Notes: a model not told the origin generated them from the sequence alone. A stretch of DNA of 64,000 bases from Chryseobacterium taeanense (GCF_900099685.1 NZ_FNDW01000001.1:496001-560000), one strand, 5' to 3'; positions 25,218 through 33,943 are shown, counted from the first letter of the stretch. Program-made: numbers and translations.

Positions 25218-26876
25218 TTATGCTTCACAAGCTGTACAGGTAACAAAATTTACCATCATTTCTTTAGAAACAGAAGAACTTCTTTGATAATAAAGGGTTT
25301 TTACCCCTTTTTTCCAGGCTTCAATATATAGATAATTAACATCTTTCACAGGCATCGTGGAAGGAATCTGTAGGTTCAGCGACTGAGCCTGATCGATATA
25401 CTGCTGTCTTTGCGCAGCCTGCGAAATAATCTCCATCGGAGAGATTTCTTTAAATGTTTTAAATACCGCCTTTTCTTCGTCTGTTAATTCTTTCAAATGC
25501 TGTACAGAACCGTGATTTAACATAATAGTTCTCCATGTTTCCTCGTTATCTAGTCCTTTTTCAGCCAGTAATTTTGCCAGGTATTTATTCTTACGCATAA
25601 AGTTTCCTTTGGCAAGACCTGCTTTAAAATAGTTGGAAGCAAACGGCTCGATTCCCGGAGAAGTTTGTCCGAGGATAGCAGAACTCGAAGTAGTAGGAGC
25701 AATAGCCATTGTGGTGGTATTTCTTAATCCGTAACCTTTCAGTAATTCCGGTTCTCCGTAGATGTTGGCCAGTTCTCTGGAAGCCTGCTCTGCCTGTTCT
25801 TTGATGCGTCTGAAAGCTCTTGCATTGAATTGTGTTGCCTCAAAACTTTCAAAAGGAATCATGTTTCTCTGAAGATAAGAATGATATCCTAAAACACCTA
25901 ATCCCAGTGCTCTGTGTCTCATGGCAAAATTTCTCGCTCCCTGAAGGTAATAGTTTCCTTCCGTCTTATCGATAAACTCAGATAAAACGGCATCAAGGAA
26001 ATAAATGGCAAGTTTTACTGCATCTGTGTCTTTCCATTCGTCATACAATTCCAGGTTCATGGAAGACAAGCAGCAGATGAATGATTCTTCCATTGTTGAA
26101 GGAAGCATGATTTCAGAGCAAAGGTTACTGGCATTTACTGTTAATCCTAAATCTTTGTAAACCTGCGGTTTATTTCTGTTAACGTTGTCTGTAAAGAAAA
26201 TGTAAGGAAGACCTTTTTGCTGACGGCTTTCCAATACTCTGGCCCAGACTTTACGTTTTTCCATATCGCCTTCGATCATATCCTGCATCCAGTAATCAGG
26301 AACGCAAATTCCTGTAAACAGGTTCTGAATAGGACTTCCGATGTCTTTGATAGATAAGAATTCTTCAATATCGCCGTGGTCGATGTCGAGGTAAGCTGCG
26401 AAAGCACCCCTTCTCACTCCGCCCTGAGATACCACATCCATCGCGGTGTCAAAAAGTTTCATGAAAGAAACAGCTCCTGAAGATTTTCCGTTATCGGTTA
26501 CTGCAGTTCCTCTGTTACGAAGCTCCCCAAAATATCCTGATGTTCCCCCACCGATTTTTGTCTGCATGATAACCTCACCCATTTTGTGGGTAATTCCTTC
26601 AATGCTGTCCGGAATGTGAACGTTAAAACAGGAAATAGGAAGACCTCTCTGAGTTCCCATATTCGCCCAAACCGGAGAAGAAAAACTGATCCATCCTTTG
26701 GTAATCATTTCCTTGAAAGCCGGTTGAAGCTCGGGTTTATACAATCTTTTTGCGGCCGCCGTGGTAATTCTGTCGATAGCACCTTCTACCGTTTCACCTT
26801 TCAGCAAATAGCCTCTGTTGAGCATTTGCTCAGACTCTTCATTGAGCCACCATATATTGTTGTTTTGTTCTTCCAT
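25218..26876 (-). CDS. nrdA: Ribonucleoside-diphosphate reductase alpha subunit (class I)
   Basis: The 552-residue large subunit reduces ribonucleotides to deoxyribonucleotides. Visible catalytic parts are the first redox Cys (GLPISCFN, Cys83), the NLCSEIML segment with the thiyl-radical partner residues, and the ICCLSSMNLE Cys. The C-terminal Cys pair is in the final CTACEA. It lacks the N-terminal ATP-cone of about 100 residues found in long NrdA proteins, so overall activity control by dATP via that domain is absent. It is third in a minus-strand operon after nrdB and a small unknown gene. Confidence 0.95.
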   Translation of the reverse strand: MEEQNNNIWWLNEESEQMLNRGYLLKGETVEGAIDRITTAAAKRLYKPELQPAFKEMITKGWISFSSPVWANMGTQRGLPISCFNVHIPDSIEGITHKMGEVIMQTKIGGGTSGYFGELRNRGTAVTDNGKSSGAVSFMKLFDTAMDVVSQGGVRRGAFAAYLDIDHGDIEEFLSIKDIGSPIQNLFTGICVPDYWMQDMIEGDMEKRKVWARVLESRQQKGLPYIFFTDNVNRNKPQVYKDLGLTVNASNLCSEIMLPSTMEESFICCLSSMNLELYDEWKDTDAVKLAIYFLDAVLSEFIDKTEGNYYLQGARNFAMRHRALGLGVLGYHSYLQRNMIPFESFEATQFNARAFRRIKEQAEQASRELANIYGEPELLKGYGLRNTTTMAIAPTTSSSAILGQTSPGIEPFASNYFKAGLAKGNFMRKNKYLAKLLAEKGLDNEETWRTIMLNHGSVQHLKELTDEEKAVFKTFKEISPMEIISQAAQRQQYIDQAQSLNLQIPSTMPVKDVNYLYIEAWKKGVKTLYYQRSSSVSKEMMVNFVTCTACEA

Positions 26877-26994
26877 AGTTGTTTATATTTTCGAAATTCC
26901 CGAACGCTTTTAAGGCTCAGGAATTTTGTTTTTTTTAATTATATTTTCTTAGATGATAAATGTGCTTTGACATCTCAGCATGATATTCCCAATA

Positions 26995-27336
26995 TTATTT
27001 ATCGGAAATTTCACTCAGATATTGATAAAGTTCCGTCGTTATGTTATCAATTTTTTTCTTTTGATTGAACCAATTTTCACGATATCTTAAATTTCCTTTC
27101 TTATAATCATCGTATAATTCACCAGGAAGATCTTCTTTAAAAATGTTAGCCTCCATCCGTAAAGAAATTAGTTTAGTATCAACTATCTTATCTTTCTGCT
27201 CAAGTTCTATGATTAATTGTAATAAAACCTCTGAATAACTCTGAATAAAAGGATAAGACGGATTTTTTTTAATAAATTCATTTCTATCCAAATAAAAACG
27301 ATTTAGTTGTTGTTCTGCGTATTCTAAACTATTCAT
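26995..27336 (-). CDS. Small unknown protein inside the nrd operon
   Basis: The 113-residue protein is polar, charged and predicted helical (MNSLEYAEQQLNRFYLDRNE at the start, a Glu/Lys-rich centre, KKKIDNITTELYQYLSEISD at the end). No Cys, signal peptide or membrane segment is seen. Its ATG lies two bases after the nrdB stop and its stop is 118 bases before nrdA, so it is co-transcribed with both. It does not resemble NrdI, NrdH or NrdR. A link to reductase function is only positional. Confidence 0.7.
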   Translation of the reverse strand: MNSLEYAEQQLNRFYLDRNEFIKKNPSYPFIQSYSEVLLQLIIELEQKDKIVDTKLISLRMEANIFKEDLPGELYDDYKKGNLRYRENWFNQKKKIDNITTELYQYLSEISDK

Positions 27337-27338
27337 AC

Positions 27339-28313
27339 TTAAAACAAATCGTTCGCCGTAATACTCTTATCGTGTTTTGTATAATCTACCGGTCTTTTAG
27401 CGAAGAAATCATCCATAGAATTGGCAAAAACTTCCTCTTCAAACCATACCATTGGTCGGTATTGTTCAGGAGAAACATTATATCTTGTATTCATGCCGAT
27501 TTTCTTTAAACTGTCGTCTACACGGTATTTCATGAAGTTTAATAAATCCTCTTTTGAGAATACGTTTAATTCTCCCAATTCGAAGATCCAGTCAAGGATT
27601 TCACCTTCAAGTTCTACAGATTGGTCAACAAGGGTGTAAATATCTTCAATATCAGAATCGGTCAACAGATCAGGCTGTTCTTCACGGATTTTATTAATCA
27701 GATAGATTCCAGCGTTGGCGTGAATCTGCTCGTCAACGGAAGTCCACGCGATGATGTTGGAAACATTTTTCATGTATCCTTTAAATCTTGTGAAAGAAAG
27801 AATGATGGCAAATTGTGAGAAAAGCGAAACATTTTCGATCAGGATACTGAACAATAAAAGAGAAGAAACATATTCTTTCGGCGTTGCAGAATTAGCGTGC
27901 TTCAGGACATTTGATAAAAAGTCGATTCTCTTTTTTACAGCGGGAATTTCAACAACATTCAAAAATTCGTCATTGTAGCCCAATACCTCCAACAGACGTG
28001 AATAGGCTTCGGAATGACGGAATTCGCATTCTGCAAAAGTAGAACCCAAACCATTAAATTCAGGCTTTGGGAGATGATTATAAAGATTTCCCCAGAAGGT
28101 TTTCACAGATACCTCAATCTGTGCGATGGCCAGAAGCGCATTTTTTACAGCGTGTTTTTCATTCGGTTCCAGCTGTGAATGAAAATCCTGAACATCTGCG
28201 GTGAAATCCACTTCCGAGTGTACCCAAAACGATTTGTTAATCGCTTCCACGAATTGAAGAACCTCAGGGTATTCAAATGGCTTATAGCTTACTCTCTTGT
28301 CAAAAATTCCCAT
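27339..28313 (-). CDS. nrdB: Ribonucleoside-diphosphate reductase beta subunit (class I)
   Basis: The 324-residue ferritin-like subunit makes the radical used by NrdA. Metal ligands are in ECEFRHSEAY (Glu97, His100) and DEQIHANAG (Glu, His), with another Glu in LIENVSLFSQF. Tyr104 aligns with the radical Tyr122 of E. coli, so the cofactor is probably a tyrosyl radical. The first ligand, Asp in E. coli, seems to be Glu67 (QIEVSVKTFW) by spacing. It is the first gene of the operon. A -7 element at 28460-28453 lies 140 bases upstream. Confidence 0.95.
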   Translation of the reverse strand: MGIFDKRVSYKPFEYPEVLQFVEAINKSFWVHSEVDFTADVQDFHSQLEPNEKHAVKNALLAIAQIEVSVKTFWGNLYNHLPKPEFNGLGSTFAECEFRHSEAYSRLLEVLGYNDEFLNVVEIPAVKKRIDFLSNVLKHANSATPKEYVSSLLLFSILIENVSLFSQFAIILSFTRFKGYMKNVSNIIAWTSVDEQIHANAGIYLINKIREEQPDLLTDSDIEDIYTLVDQSVELEGEILDWIFELGELNVFSKEDLLNFMKYRVDDSLKKIGMNTRYNVSPEQYRPMVWFEEEVFANSMDDFFAKRPVDYTKHDKSITANDLF

Positions 28314-28350
28314 ATTTTAGAATGTCTTAAAAAATTAAATAATAGATCAA

Positions 28351-28567
28351 TGTGGATAAAGTTCAAAAAATAATCAACAGGTTGATTTGTTGTGGCTTAC
28401 AGTTGAAAATTATCAACCTGAAAAGCGCCTTATTTTTCGTGATGTACAAGTACAAAGTTAGAAAACAAGAACTGTATTTAAAAGGGTGAAAGACTAAATG
28501 ATTGAGTTTTAACCTTAAAAGTTTTCCACATTTACATGAAAACCGCTTAGCCATTGACTTATACACG
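28351..28567. promoter_or_regulatory. Group of DnaA-box-like sites upstream of nrdB
   Basis: TGTGGATAA at 28351-28359 is the exact complement of the E. coli box TTATCCACA. TTTTCCACA at 28522-28530 fits the relaxed consensus TTWTNCACA, and TTATACACG at 28559-28567 differs by one base. An inverted repeat (ATCAAC-AG-GTTGAT, 28373-28386) and another ATCAAC copy near 28412 lie between them. The area may be a DnaA-responsive nrd control region. Confidence 0.4.
28453..28460 (-). promoter_or_regulatory. Putative -7 element (TAACTTTG, minus strand) for the nrd operon
   Basis: It matches TAnnTTTG on the minus strand. A transcript from here has a leader of about 135 bases that includes the DnaA-like box at 28351 and the inverted repeat at 28373-28386. 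Confidence 0.45.
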
Positions 28568-28738
28568 AATATCATTTAAAAATGTCTGTTATAAGCAGAT
28601 TGATATTAAACACTTTTTTGTAAGTTGTTGTAAATAAAGGGAAAATTAATTAAACAATAATTTAATTAAAGAATTTTTCATTCTTCGTAACAAATTAAAA
28701 TTTATAACTACTTATTGGATAAAAACATATCTCGCTTA

Positions 28739-29428
28739 ATGTTAGTAATTCAGGATTTACATAAGTCATACGATACAGGGAAAAGCAAGCTGCACGTTCT
28801 CAAGGGAATAAATCTTACTATTGCCGAGGGTGAATTTGTCTCGATCATGGGAAGCTCAGGATCCGGGAAATCTACGCTCCTTAATATTATAGGGATTCTT
28901 GATGAGAAAGATTCCGGTATTTATGAGCTGGACGGTGTTCCGATTGAGCATCTGTCGGAAGTGAAAGCTGCAGAATACAGAAGCAAGTTTTTAGGATTTA
29001 TCTTTCAGTCTTTTAACCTTATCGGATATAAAACTGCTTTGGATAATGTTGCCCTTCCTCTATATTATCAGAATGTCCCAAGAAAAGAGCGGGATCGAAA
29101 AGCAATGGAATATCTGGAAAAAGTGGGACTTGCACAATGGGCTAATCATTTACCCAACGAGCTTTCCGGGGGGCAAAAACAAAGAGTTGCCATTGCAAGA
29201 GCTTTGATTACAGATCCTAAAGTTGTTCTGGCCGATGAGCCTACCGGAGCTTTAGATTCTAAAACAACTCACGATATTATGAAACTGCTTCAGGAAATCA
29301 ACAATGAAGGAAAAACTATTATTGTCGTAACTCACGAGCCGGATGTGGCTGCACAAACTAAACGAAATGTTATTCTGAAAGATGGAATCATTGAAAGTGA
29401 TGAGTTTATTAAGCAGCTTGTGCTTTAA
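28739..29428 (+). CDS. ABC transporter ATP-binding protein, MacB/LolD type
   Basis: The ATG at 28739 ([14 protein letters not shown]) gives 229 residues, the usual size; a TTG at 28715 would add eight poorly matching residues. It has Walker A (GSSGSGKST), the Q-loop (FIFQSFNL), the signature [15 protein letters not shown], Walker B ([12 protein letters not shown]) and the H-loop (VVTHEP). The class serves MacB- and LolCDE-like exporters. Two permease genes and an adaptor gene downstream complete the complex. The 425-base region upstream contains the nrd control elements and AT-rich DNA. Confidence 0.92.
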   Translation: MLVIQDLHKSYDTGKSKLHVLKGINLTIAEGEFVSIMGSSGSGKSTLLNIIGILDEKDSGIYELDGVPIEHLSEVKAAEYRSKFLGFIFQSFNLIGYKTALDNVALPLYYQNVPRKERDRKAMEYLEKVGLAQWANHLPNELSGGQKQRVAIARALITDPKVVLADEPTGALDSKTTHDIMKLLQEINNEGKTIIVVTHEPDVAAQTKRNVILKDGIIESDEFIKQLVL

Positions 29429-29499
29429 GGTGAATAGTGAATGGTCAATTTTTGCTTCGCAAGTTAATTTTTTGCCGGATGAGATTTCACAATTGACAA
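29429..29499. repeat. Dispersed palindromic repeat, copy 2
   Basis: It starts GGTGAATAGTGAATGGTCAA, continues TTTTTGCTTCGCAAGTTAAT and ends TTTCACAATTGACAA. It lies between the ABC ATPase gene and the four-helix-bundle gene and resembles copies at 15149-15260 and 31247-31330. Confidence 0.6.
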
Positions 29500-29537
29500 A
29501 AATAAAAATACACAAATGAACACGAAAAAAAAGAAAA

Positions 29538-29891
29538 ATGTTTTTAAATCTAAATCATTATAAACTTGATGTTTATAAATCTGCAAGGGAATTAAGATCT
29601 GAATGTTATAAAGTTTTAATGCAACTTCCGGAATGCGAAAGATTTAATTTAACAGATCAAATAAGAAGGGCTTCAACTTCTGTAGTTTTAAATATAACGG
29701 AAGGTTGCTCAAGAAAATCTGAACTGGAAAGAAAAAGATATTTTGAAATAGCAAGAGGCTCTGTAATTGAACTAGATTCATGCTTTGATATTATTATTGA
29801 ATGTAATTATATCAAAATGGAGGATTTAGATCAAATTGGAAAGTTGATAAAGACAACATTTATATTATTAAGTGGAATATTAAAAAAGTAA
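29538..29891 (+). CDS. Four-helix-bundle protein of the S23/Avd-like family
   Basis: The 117-residue protein matches the family first known from 23S rRNA intervening sequences and related to the Avd protein of diversity-generating retroelements. Typical motifs are HYKLDVYKSARELRSECYKV at the start, LTDQIRRASTSVVLNITEG (about 40-58) and KRYFEIARGSVIELDSCFDI (about 68-87). No reverse transcriptase or variable repeat pair is in this window. It interrupts an ABC exporter operon and is flanked on both sides by copies of a dispersed repeat, so it may have been inserted. Function is unknown. Confidence 0.85.
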   Translation: MFLNLNHYKLDVYKSARELRSECYKVLMQLPECERFNLTDQIRRASTSVVLNITEGCSRKSELERKRYFEIARGSVIELDSCFDIIIECNYIKMEDLDQIGKLIKTTFILLSGILKK

Positions 29892-29990
29892 ATAGTGAAT
29901 ATTCAAGCTTGTTTTGCAATTTAATTTTGGATGGTAAAATTGGCAACGAAGTTAATTGACTTGAAGAAATTCACAGCTTAGCTAATTCAC
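29891..29990. repeat. Dispersed palindromic repeat, diverged copy 3
   Basis: It contains AATAGTGAATATTCAAGCTT, GTTTTGCAATTTAATTTT, and at the far end GTTAATTGACTT with AAATTCACAGC. It is a more degenerate relative of copies 1, 2 and 4, and lies between the four-helix-bundle gene and the first permease gene. Confidence 0.45.
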
Positions 29991-30015
29991 TTTTTACAAC
30001 GTAAAAATAAAAACT

Positions 30016-31245
30016 ATGTTCGACCTAGATCGCTGGCAGGAAATATTCAGTTCTATTCGCAGTAATGTATTGCGGACGGTACTCTCCGGCTTCACTGTGG
30101 CTTTGGGATTATTTATTTTCATTGTCCTTTTCGGAATAGGAACGGGGCTTCAGAATGCCTTTACACAAGGCTTTGCAAGAGATGCACAAAACCTGATTTC
30201 AATTGTAACGGGGAAAACAACCGTAGCTTATAAAGGACTTCAATCTGACAGGGTCGTGACGATGAATAATGACGATTATGATTTTCTGGTAAACATCGAT
30301 AAAGATAAAGTAGGAAGTTCAACGCCTCGCTATACTGCGAACTTATTAGTCAAATACGGTAAGGAAAGTGGTAATTATCAGATTAATGGTGCACAACCGG
30401 AGGAGCAAATTATCGAAAACCGAAAAATGTTGGATGGCAGATACCTGACACCCACCGATCTGGAAAGAAAACAGAATGTAGCGGTGATCGGAAGAATGGT
30501 GCAGCGCGATTTGATTAAAAACGGAAGTCCTGTAGGTAAAGAATTAAATATCAACGGAACTATTTTTAAAGTCGTAGGCGTTTTCTCTGATGATGGCGGC
30601 GACTGGGACGAAAGACATATTACTGTACCGATCACGACTTTGCAGCAGATGAAAAAAGGCTCGGATACGGTAAGCATTAATTATATCGCTTATAACGATA
30701 AGCTTACTCCGGATCAGGCTATAAAATATGGTGATGAAATTAAAGAAAAATTAAAAGCCAGAAAAAATGTAGCCCCAAGTGATGAAAATGGCGTAAGAGT
30801 CTGGAATAATGCCAAAAACATGGAAGATACTTTTGCCTTTATGGCGGTTCTTACCGGAATTGTAGGGTTTATAGGCTTGGGAACGCTGGCAGCCGGTATT
30901 ATCGGAATCAGCAATATCATGGTGTATATCGTGAAAGAAAGAACGAAAGAGATCGGAGTAAGAAAAGCAATCGGAGCAAAACCGAGAAGTATTGTTGCCC
31001 TGATTGTTCAGGAAAGTGTGGTTATTACGGTGATATCAGGTTTTGTTGGAGTGGGGCTTGGAGTTTTGGCTTTGCATCTGATTGGTGACAGCTTGGAAGA
31101 ATATTTCATAAAAGATCCGAGTGTAGGCTGGGGTTCTATCTTTATGGCATTTGTAGCTCTTATATTTTCCGGGTTGATTGCAGGTTTTGTTCCGGCATAC
31201 AGAGCATCAAAAATTAAACCTATTGAAGCATTGAGAACGGAATAA
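30016..31245 (+). CDS. ABC transporter permease, MacB type (first)
   Basis: The 409-residue protein has a MacB-like layout: an N-terminal membrane helix (about 20-45, SGFTVALGLFIFIVLFGIG), a large periplasmic MacB_PCD domain (about 50-270), and three C-terminal FtsX helices (about 280-400). The conserved loop VKERTKEIGVRKAIGAKP is present, as is the final ASKIKPIEALRTE. It would pair with the second permease and the ATPase. Likely substrates are lipoproteins, peptides or drugs; none is proved. Confidence 0.93.
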   Translation: MFDLDRWQEIFSSIRSNVLRTVLSGFTVALGLFIFIVLFGIGTGLQNAFTQGFARDAQNLISIVTGKTTVAYKGLQSDRVVTMNNDDYDFLVNIDKDKVGSSTPRYTANLLVKYGKESGNYQINGAQPEEQIIENRKMLDGRYLTPTDLERKQNVAVIGRMVQRDLIKNGSPVGKELNINGTIFKVVGVFSDDGGDWDERHITVPITTLQQMKKGSDTVSINYIAYNDKLTPDQAIKYGDEIKEKLKARKNVAPSDENGVRVWNNAKNMEDTFAFMAVLTGIVGFIGLGTLAAGIIGISNIMVYIVKERTKEIGVRKAIGAKPRSIVALIVQESVVITVISGFVGVGLGVLALHLIGDSLEEYFIKDPSVGWGSIFMAFVALIFSGLIAGFVPAYRASKIKPIEALRTE

Positions 31246-31246
31246 C

Positions 31247-31330
31247 GAATTGTGAATGGTGAATTTTGCTTTGCAAGCGAATGTAGTCTCACAAAGATTG
31301 ATTATTGTCTCGCAGAGATTGACAATTGAC
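31247..31330. repeat. Dispersed palindromic repeat, copy 4
   Basis: It starts CGAATTGTGAATGGTGAA, continues TTTTGCTTTGCAAGCGAATG and ends GATTGACAATTGACA. It lies between the two permease genes. The same words are seen in copies 1 and 2. Confidence 0.6.
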
Positions 31331-31356
31331 ATTATTAAAAAGATCGACAGTTAAAA

Positions 31357-32628
31357 ATGAATATAATATTTAAAAAAGATACTTGGCAGGAAATTTATTA
31401 TTCGCTCAGGAATAATAAGCTTCGGACATTCCTTACCATGATTGGGGTAGGTTGGGGTATGTTTTTGTATGTAAGTCTGCTTGGAGCTGCCAAAGGAATG
31501 GAAAACGGTTTTGATAAATTGTTTTCCGGGTTTGCTACCAATTCTATCTTTCTTTGGGCGCAAAACACATCGATTCCTTACGAAGGTTTTCCTAAAGGGC
31601 GACAGATGCACCTGCGTCTTTCCGATATTGATATGCTGAAAAGGAAAATTTCCGATATCGATTATATCTCGCCGCAGAATTCGAGAGGAAGTTTTACAGG
31701 AACACCCGGAGAGTCGATGTCAAAAAATGGTAAAAGTGGCACGTATTCATTGACAGGAGATTATCCTGTAGGAAACAAAATATCAGAAAAAAAACTGATT
31801 TTCGGTCGGTATATAAATGATGCCGATGTATCAGGAAATAAAAATGTAGCAGTTATCGGGGAAGAGATTTATAAAAACTTTTTCGATGCTAAAAAGAATG
31901 AAAATCCGCTCGGGAAATCTATTAATATTAAAGGGATTTTCTTTAATGTCATTGGAGTTTTCAGGGTGAAAAAAGGTGGCGGTTTTGAGAATGATCAGAC
32001 TGTTTTTATACCGCTTTCCACTTATACTAAAATGTATAATGCAGGAGATCAGATTGATATGTTTGCGATTGTAAGCAAACCTAATGTCGACGTGAATTCC
32101 GTTGAGGAGCGGGTAAAGCTTGAATTAAAGGCTAAAAATAAAGTTTCTCCTGAGGATACCAATGCTTTTGGAAGTTTTAACCTTGGAAAAGAATTTAAGA
32201 AACTGACGGGCTTTTTAACCGGGATGCAGCTGCTAACGATCATTGTTGGAACGCTGACTATCCTCGCAGGAGTTATCGCTATTTCAAATATTCTTTTAAT
32301 TACTGTAAAGGAAAGAACAAAAGAAATAGGGATCAGAAGAGCGCTGGGAGCAAAACCTTCGGAAGTAAGAAATCAGATTTTGCTTGAAAGTGTTGTCATT
32401 ACATTATCTTCGGGGCTTCTCGGTTTTATGTTCGGGATTTTTGTGCTGATGATTCTGAATATAGCAACACAGGGACAGGATTCATTCCCATTCTACAATC
32501 CGACGGTTAATTACGGAAATGTCTTTGCAGCGATGGCAGTAATGGTATTTTTAGGATTGATTATCGGAATGATTCCCGCGCAGAGAGCCGTTAAAATAAG
32601 ACCTATCGAAGCCTTAAGAACCGAATAA
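31357..32628 (+). CDS. ABC transporter permease, MacB type (second)
   Basis: The 423-residue protein has the same layout as its upstream neighbour: a first helix near 22-42, a periplasmic domain (about 45-285), and three C-terminal helices (about 290-415) with VKERTKEIGIRRALGAKPSE and the final VKIRPIEALRTE. The two permeases share motifs but differ in the periplasmic domain, so the exporter is probably a heterodimer. It is 111 bases after the first permease gene. Confidence 0.93.
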   Translation: MNIIFKKDTWQEIYYSLRNNKLRTFLTMIGVGWGMFLYVSLLGAAKGMENGFDKLFSGFATNSIFLWAQNTSIPYEGFPKGRQMHLRLSDIDMLKRKISDIDYISPQNSRGSFTGTPGESMSKNGKSGTYSLTGDYPVGNKISEKKLIFGRYINDADVSGNKNVAVIGEEIYKNFFDAKKNENPLGKSINIKGIFFNVIGVFRVKKGGGFENDQTVFIPLSTYTKMYNAGDQIDMFAIVSKPNVDVNSVEERVKLELKAKNKVSPEDTNAFGSFNLGKEFKKLTGFLTGMQLLTIIVGTLTILAGVIAISNILLITVKERTKEIGIRRALGAKPSEVRNQILLESVVITLSSGLLGFMFGIFVLMILNIATQGQDSFPFYNPTVNYGNVFAAMAVMVFLGLIIGMIPAQRAVKIRPIEALRTE

Positions 32629-32685
32629 GCTTACAACAGAGCATTTTGGAAACTTTTTAATTTAAATAATAAATAAACTATACAT

Positions 32686-33882
32686 ATGAAAAAGAAATTC
32701 ACTTGGAAAAAAGCCATATATATCGTCTTGGGGCTTTTATTTGCAGTGGCATTGTTCTCGGGGATCGGATATCTTGTAAAATCCAATTCTAAAGAGAGCG
32801 AAGCTTTCCTTACCCGTAAGCCTGTCGTTCAGAATATGGATGATAAGGTGATGGCTACAGGAAAAATTATTCCGAAAGAAGAAATTGAAATCAAGCCCAA
32901 CATAGCAGGGATTATCGATAAAATTTTAGTGGATGAAGGCGATAAAGTGCAGGCAGGACAACTCATCGCAACAGTAAGAATTGTTCCTAATATTGCAGAA
33001 GTAAACAATGCACAACAGAATGTGAGTAATCAGCAGCTTCAGATCAGCAATGCCAAACTGAACGTTGAAAATATGCGTAAACAATTCGAGATGCAGGAAA
33101 GACTTTATAAGCAAGGAGTTGCTTCAAAACAGGAATTTTTAAACGCTCAGCAACAGCTATACACCACGCAGCAGGCGCTGAGAAATGCACAACAGCAGCT
33201 TGTAACCGCTCAGAAATCATTGTTGATCGCCAAAACAGGGGCAACTCCTGAACTGAAAGGATTGGCGACCACTCAGATCCGTTCCAAAGCTTCCGGGACT
33301 GTTCTTGAAGTTCCTGTAAAAGTAGGAAGCCAGGTAATTGAAGCCAACTCTTTTAATGCCGGAACAACTATCTGTTCTATTGCAGACCTTAATTCATTAA
33401 TTTTTCAGGGAGAAATTGATGAAGCTCAGGCCGGTAAACTGAAACAGGGAATGGATATGAATATTGTAATCGGGGCTCTTCAGAACAAAACTTTCCCGGG
33501 AAGACTGACGATGATCGCTCCGAAAGGTAAAGACAACAACGGAACTATCAAATTCCCGGTGGAAGGAGATGTTTTCAACCCGAATAATGAATATATCAGA
33601 GCAGGATTTTCTGCTAATGGCGAGATTGTGCTGAGTTCAAAGAAAAATGCATTGCTGCTTGATGAATCTTTGATTCAGTATGAAAAGAAAAATGGTAAAG
33701 ATGTTCCTTTTGTTGAAGTAAAACAAAAAGATGGTAAGTTTAAGAAAACCTATGTAAAACTTGGAGCAAGCGATGGAATCAATGTTGAGATTCTTTCCGG
33801 AATTGATAAAAATGCAGAGGTAAAAGTATGGAACCCTTCTGATAAAGATAAAGAAGAACTAAAAGAAAAGTCAAAAAAATAG
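32686..33882 (+). CDS. Efflux periplasmic adaptor protein, MacA/HlyD type
   Basis: The 398-residue protein has one N-terminal helix (about 7-28), a biotinyl-lipoyl-like domain split by a helical hairpin (lipoyl half with KPNIAGIIDKILVDEGDKVQ, about 67-86; Gln-rich coiled coil, about 105-170; second half with IRSKASGTVLEVPVKVG), then beta-barrel domains and a Lys/Glu-rich tail. Such adaptors link an inner-membrane pump to an outer-membrane TolC-like channel. No TolC gene is in the window. It ends the operon, followed by a terminator. Confidence 0.93.
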   Translation: MKKKFTWKKAIYIVLGLLFAVALFSGIGYLVKSNSKESEAFLTRKPVVQNMDDKVMATGKIIPKEEIEIKPNIAGIIDKILVDEGDKVQAGQLIATVRIVPNIAEVNNAQQNVSNQQLQISNAKLNVENMRKQFEMQERLYKQGVASKQEFLNAQQQLYTTQQALRNAQQQLVTAQKSLLIAKTGATPELKGLATTQIRSKASGTVLEVPVKVGSQVIEANSFNAGTTICSIADLNSLIFQGEIDEAQAGKLKQGMDMNIVIGALQNKTFPGRLTMIAPKGKDNNGTIKFPVEGDVFNPNNEYIRAGFSANGEIVLSSKKNALLLDESLIQYEKKNGKDVPFVEVKQKDGKFKKTYVKLGASDGINVEILSGIDKNAEVKVWNPSDKDKEELKEKSKK

Positions 33883-33914
33883 TAAACTAACACTATAAAT
33901 TTTTTAGATGTAAT

Positions 33915-33943
33915 AATCCCGGGATATTTTCCGGGATTTTTTT
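33915..33943 (+). terminator. Rho-independent terminator of the exporter operon
   Basis: AATCCCGG (33915-33922) pairs perfectly with CCGGGATT (33931-33938), followed by T residues. Confidence 0.85.

Noticed and set aside
26586-27068. 160-codon frame on the plus strand
   Set aside because: It is antisense to nrdA and the small nrd-operon gene, and its product has no recognisable pattern.
28363-28575. 70-codon frame on the minus strand upstream of nrdB
   Set aside because: Its composition is unlike neighbours, and it covers the nrd promoter and DnaA-like sites.
28559-28575. Possible NrdR box (ACACGAATATC)
   Set aside because: It matches only the first four bases of the NrdR consensus and lacks the second half and a tandem partner.
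29538-29891. Diversity-generating retroelement
   Set aside because: Only an Avd-like protein is present; no reverse transcriptase, template repeat or variable repeat is visible in the window.
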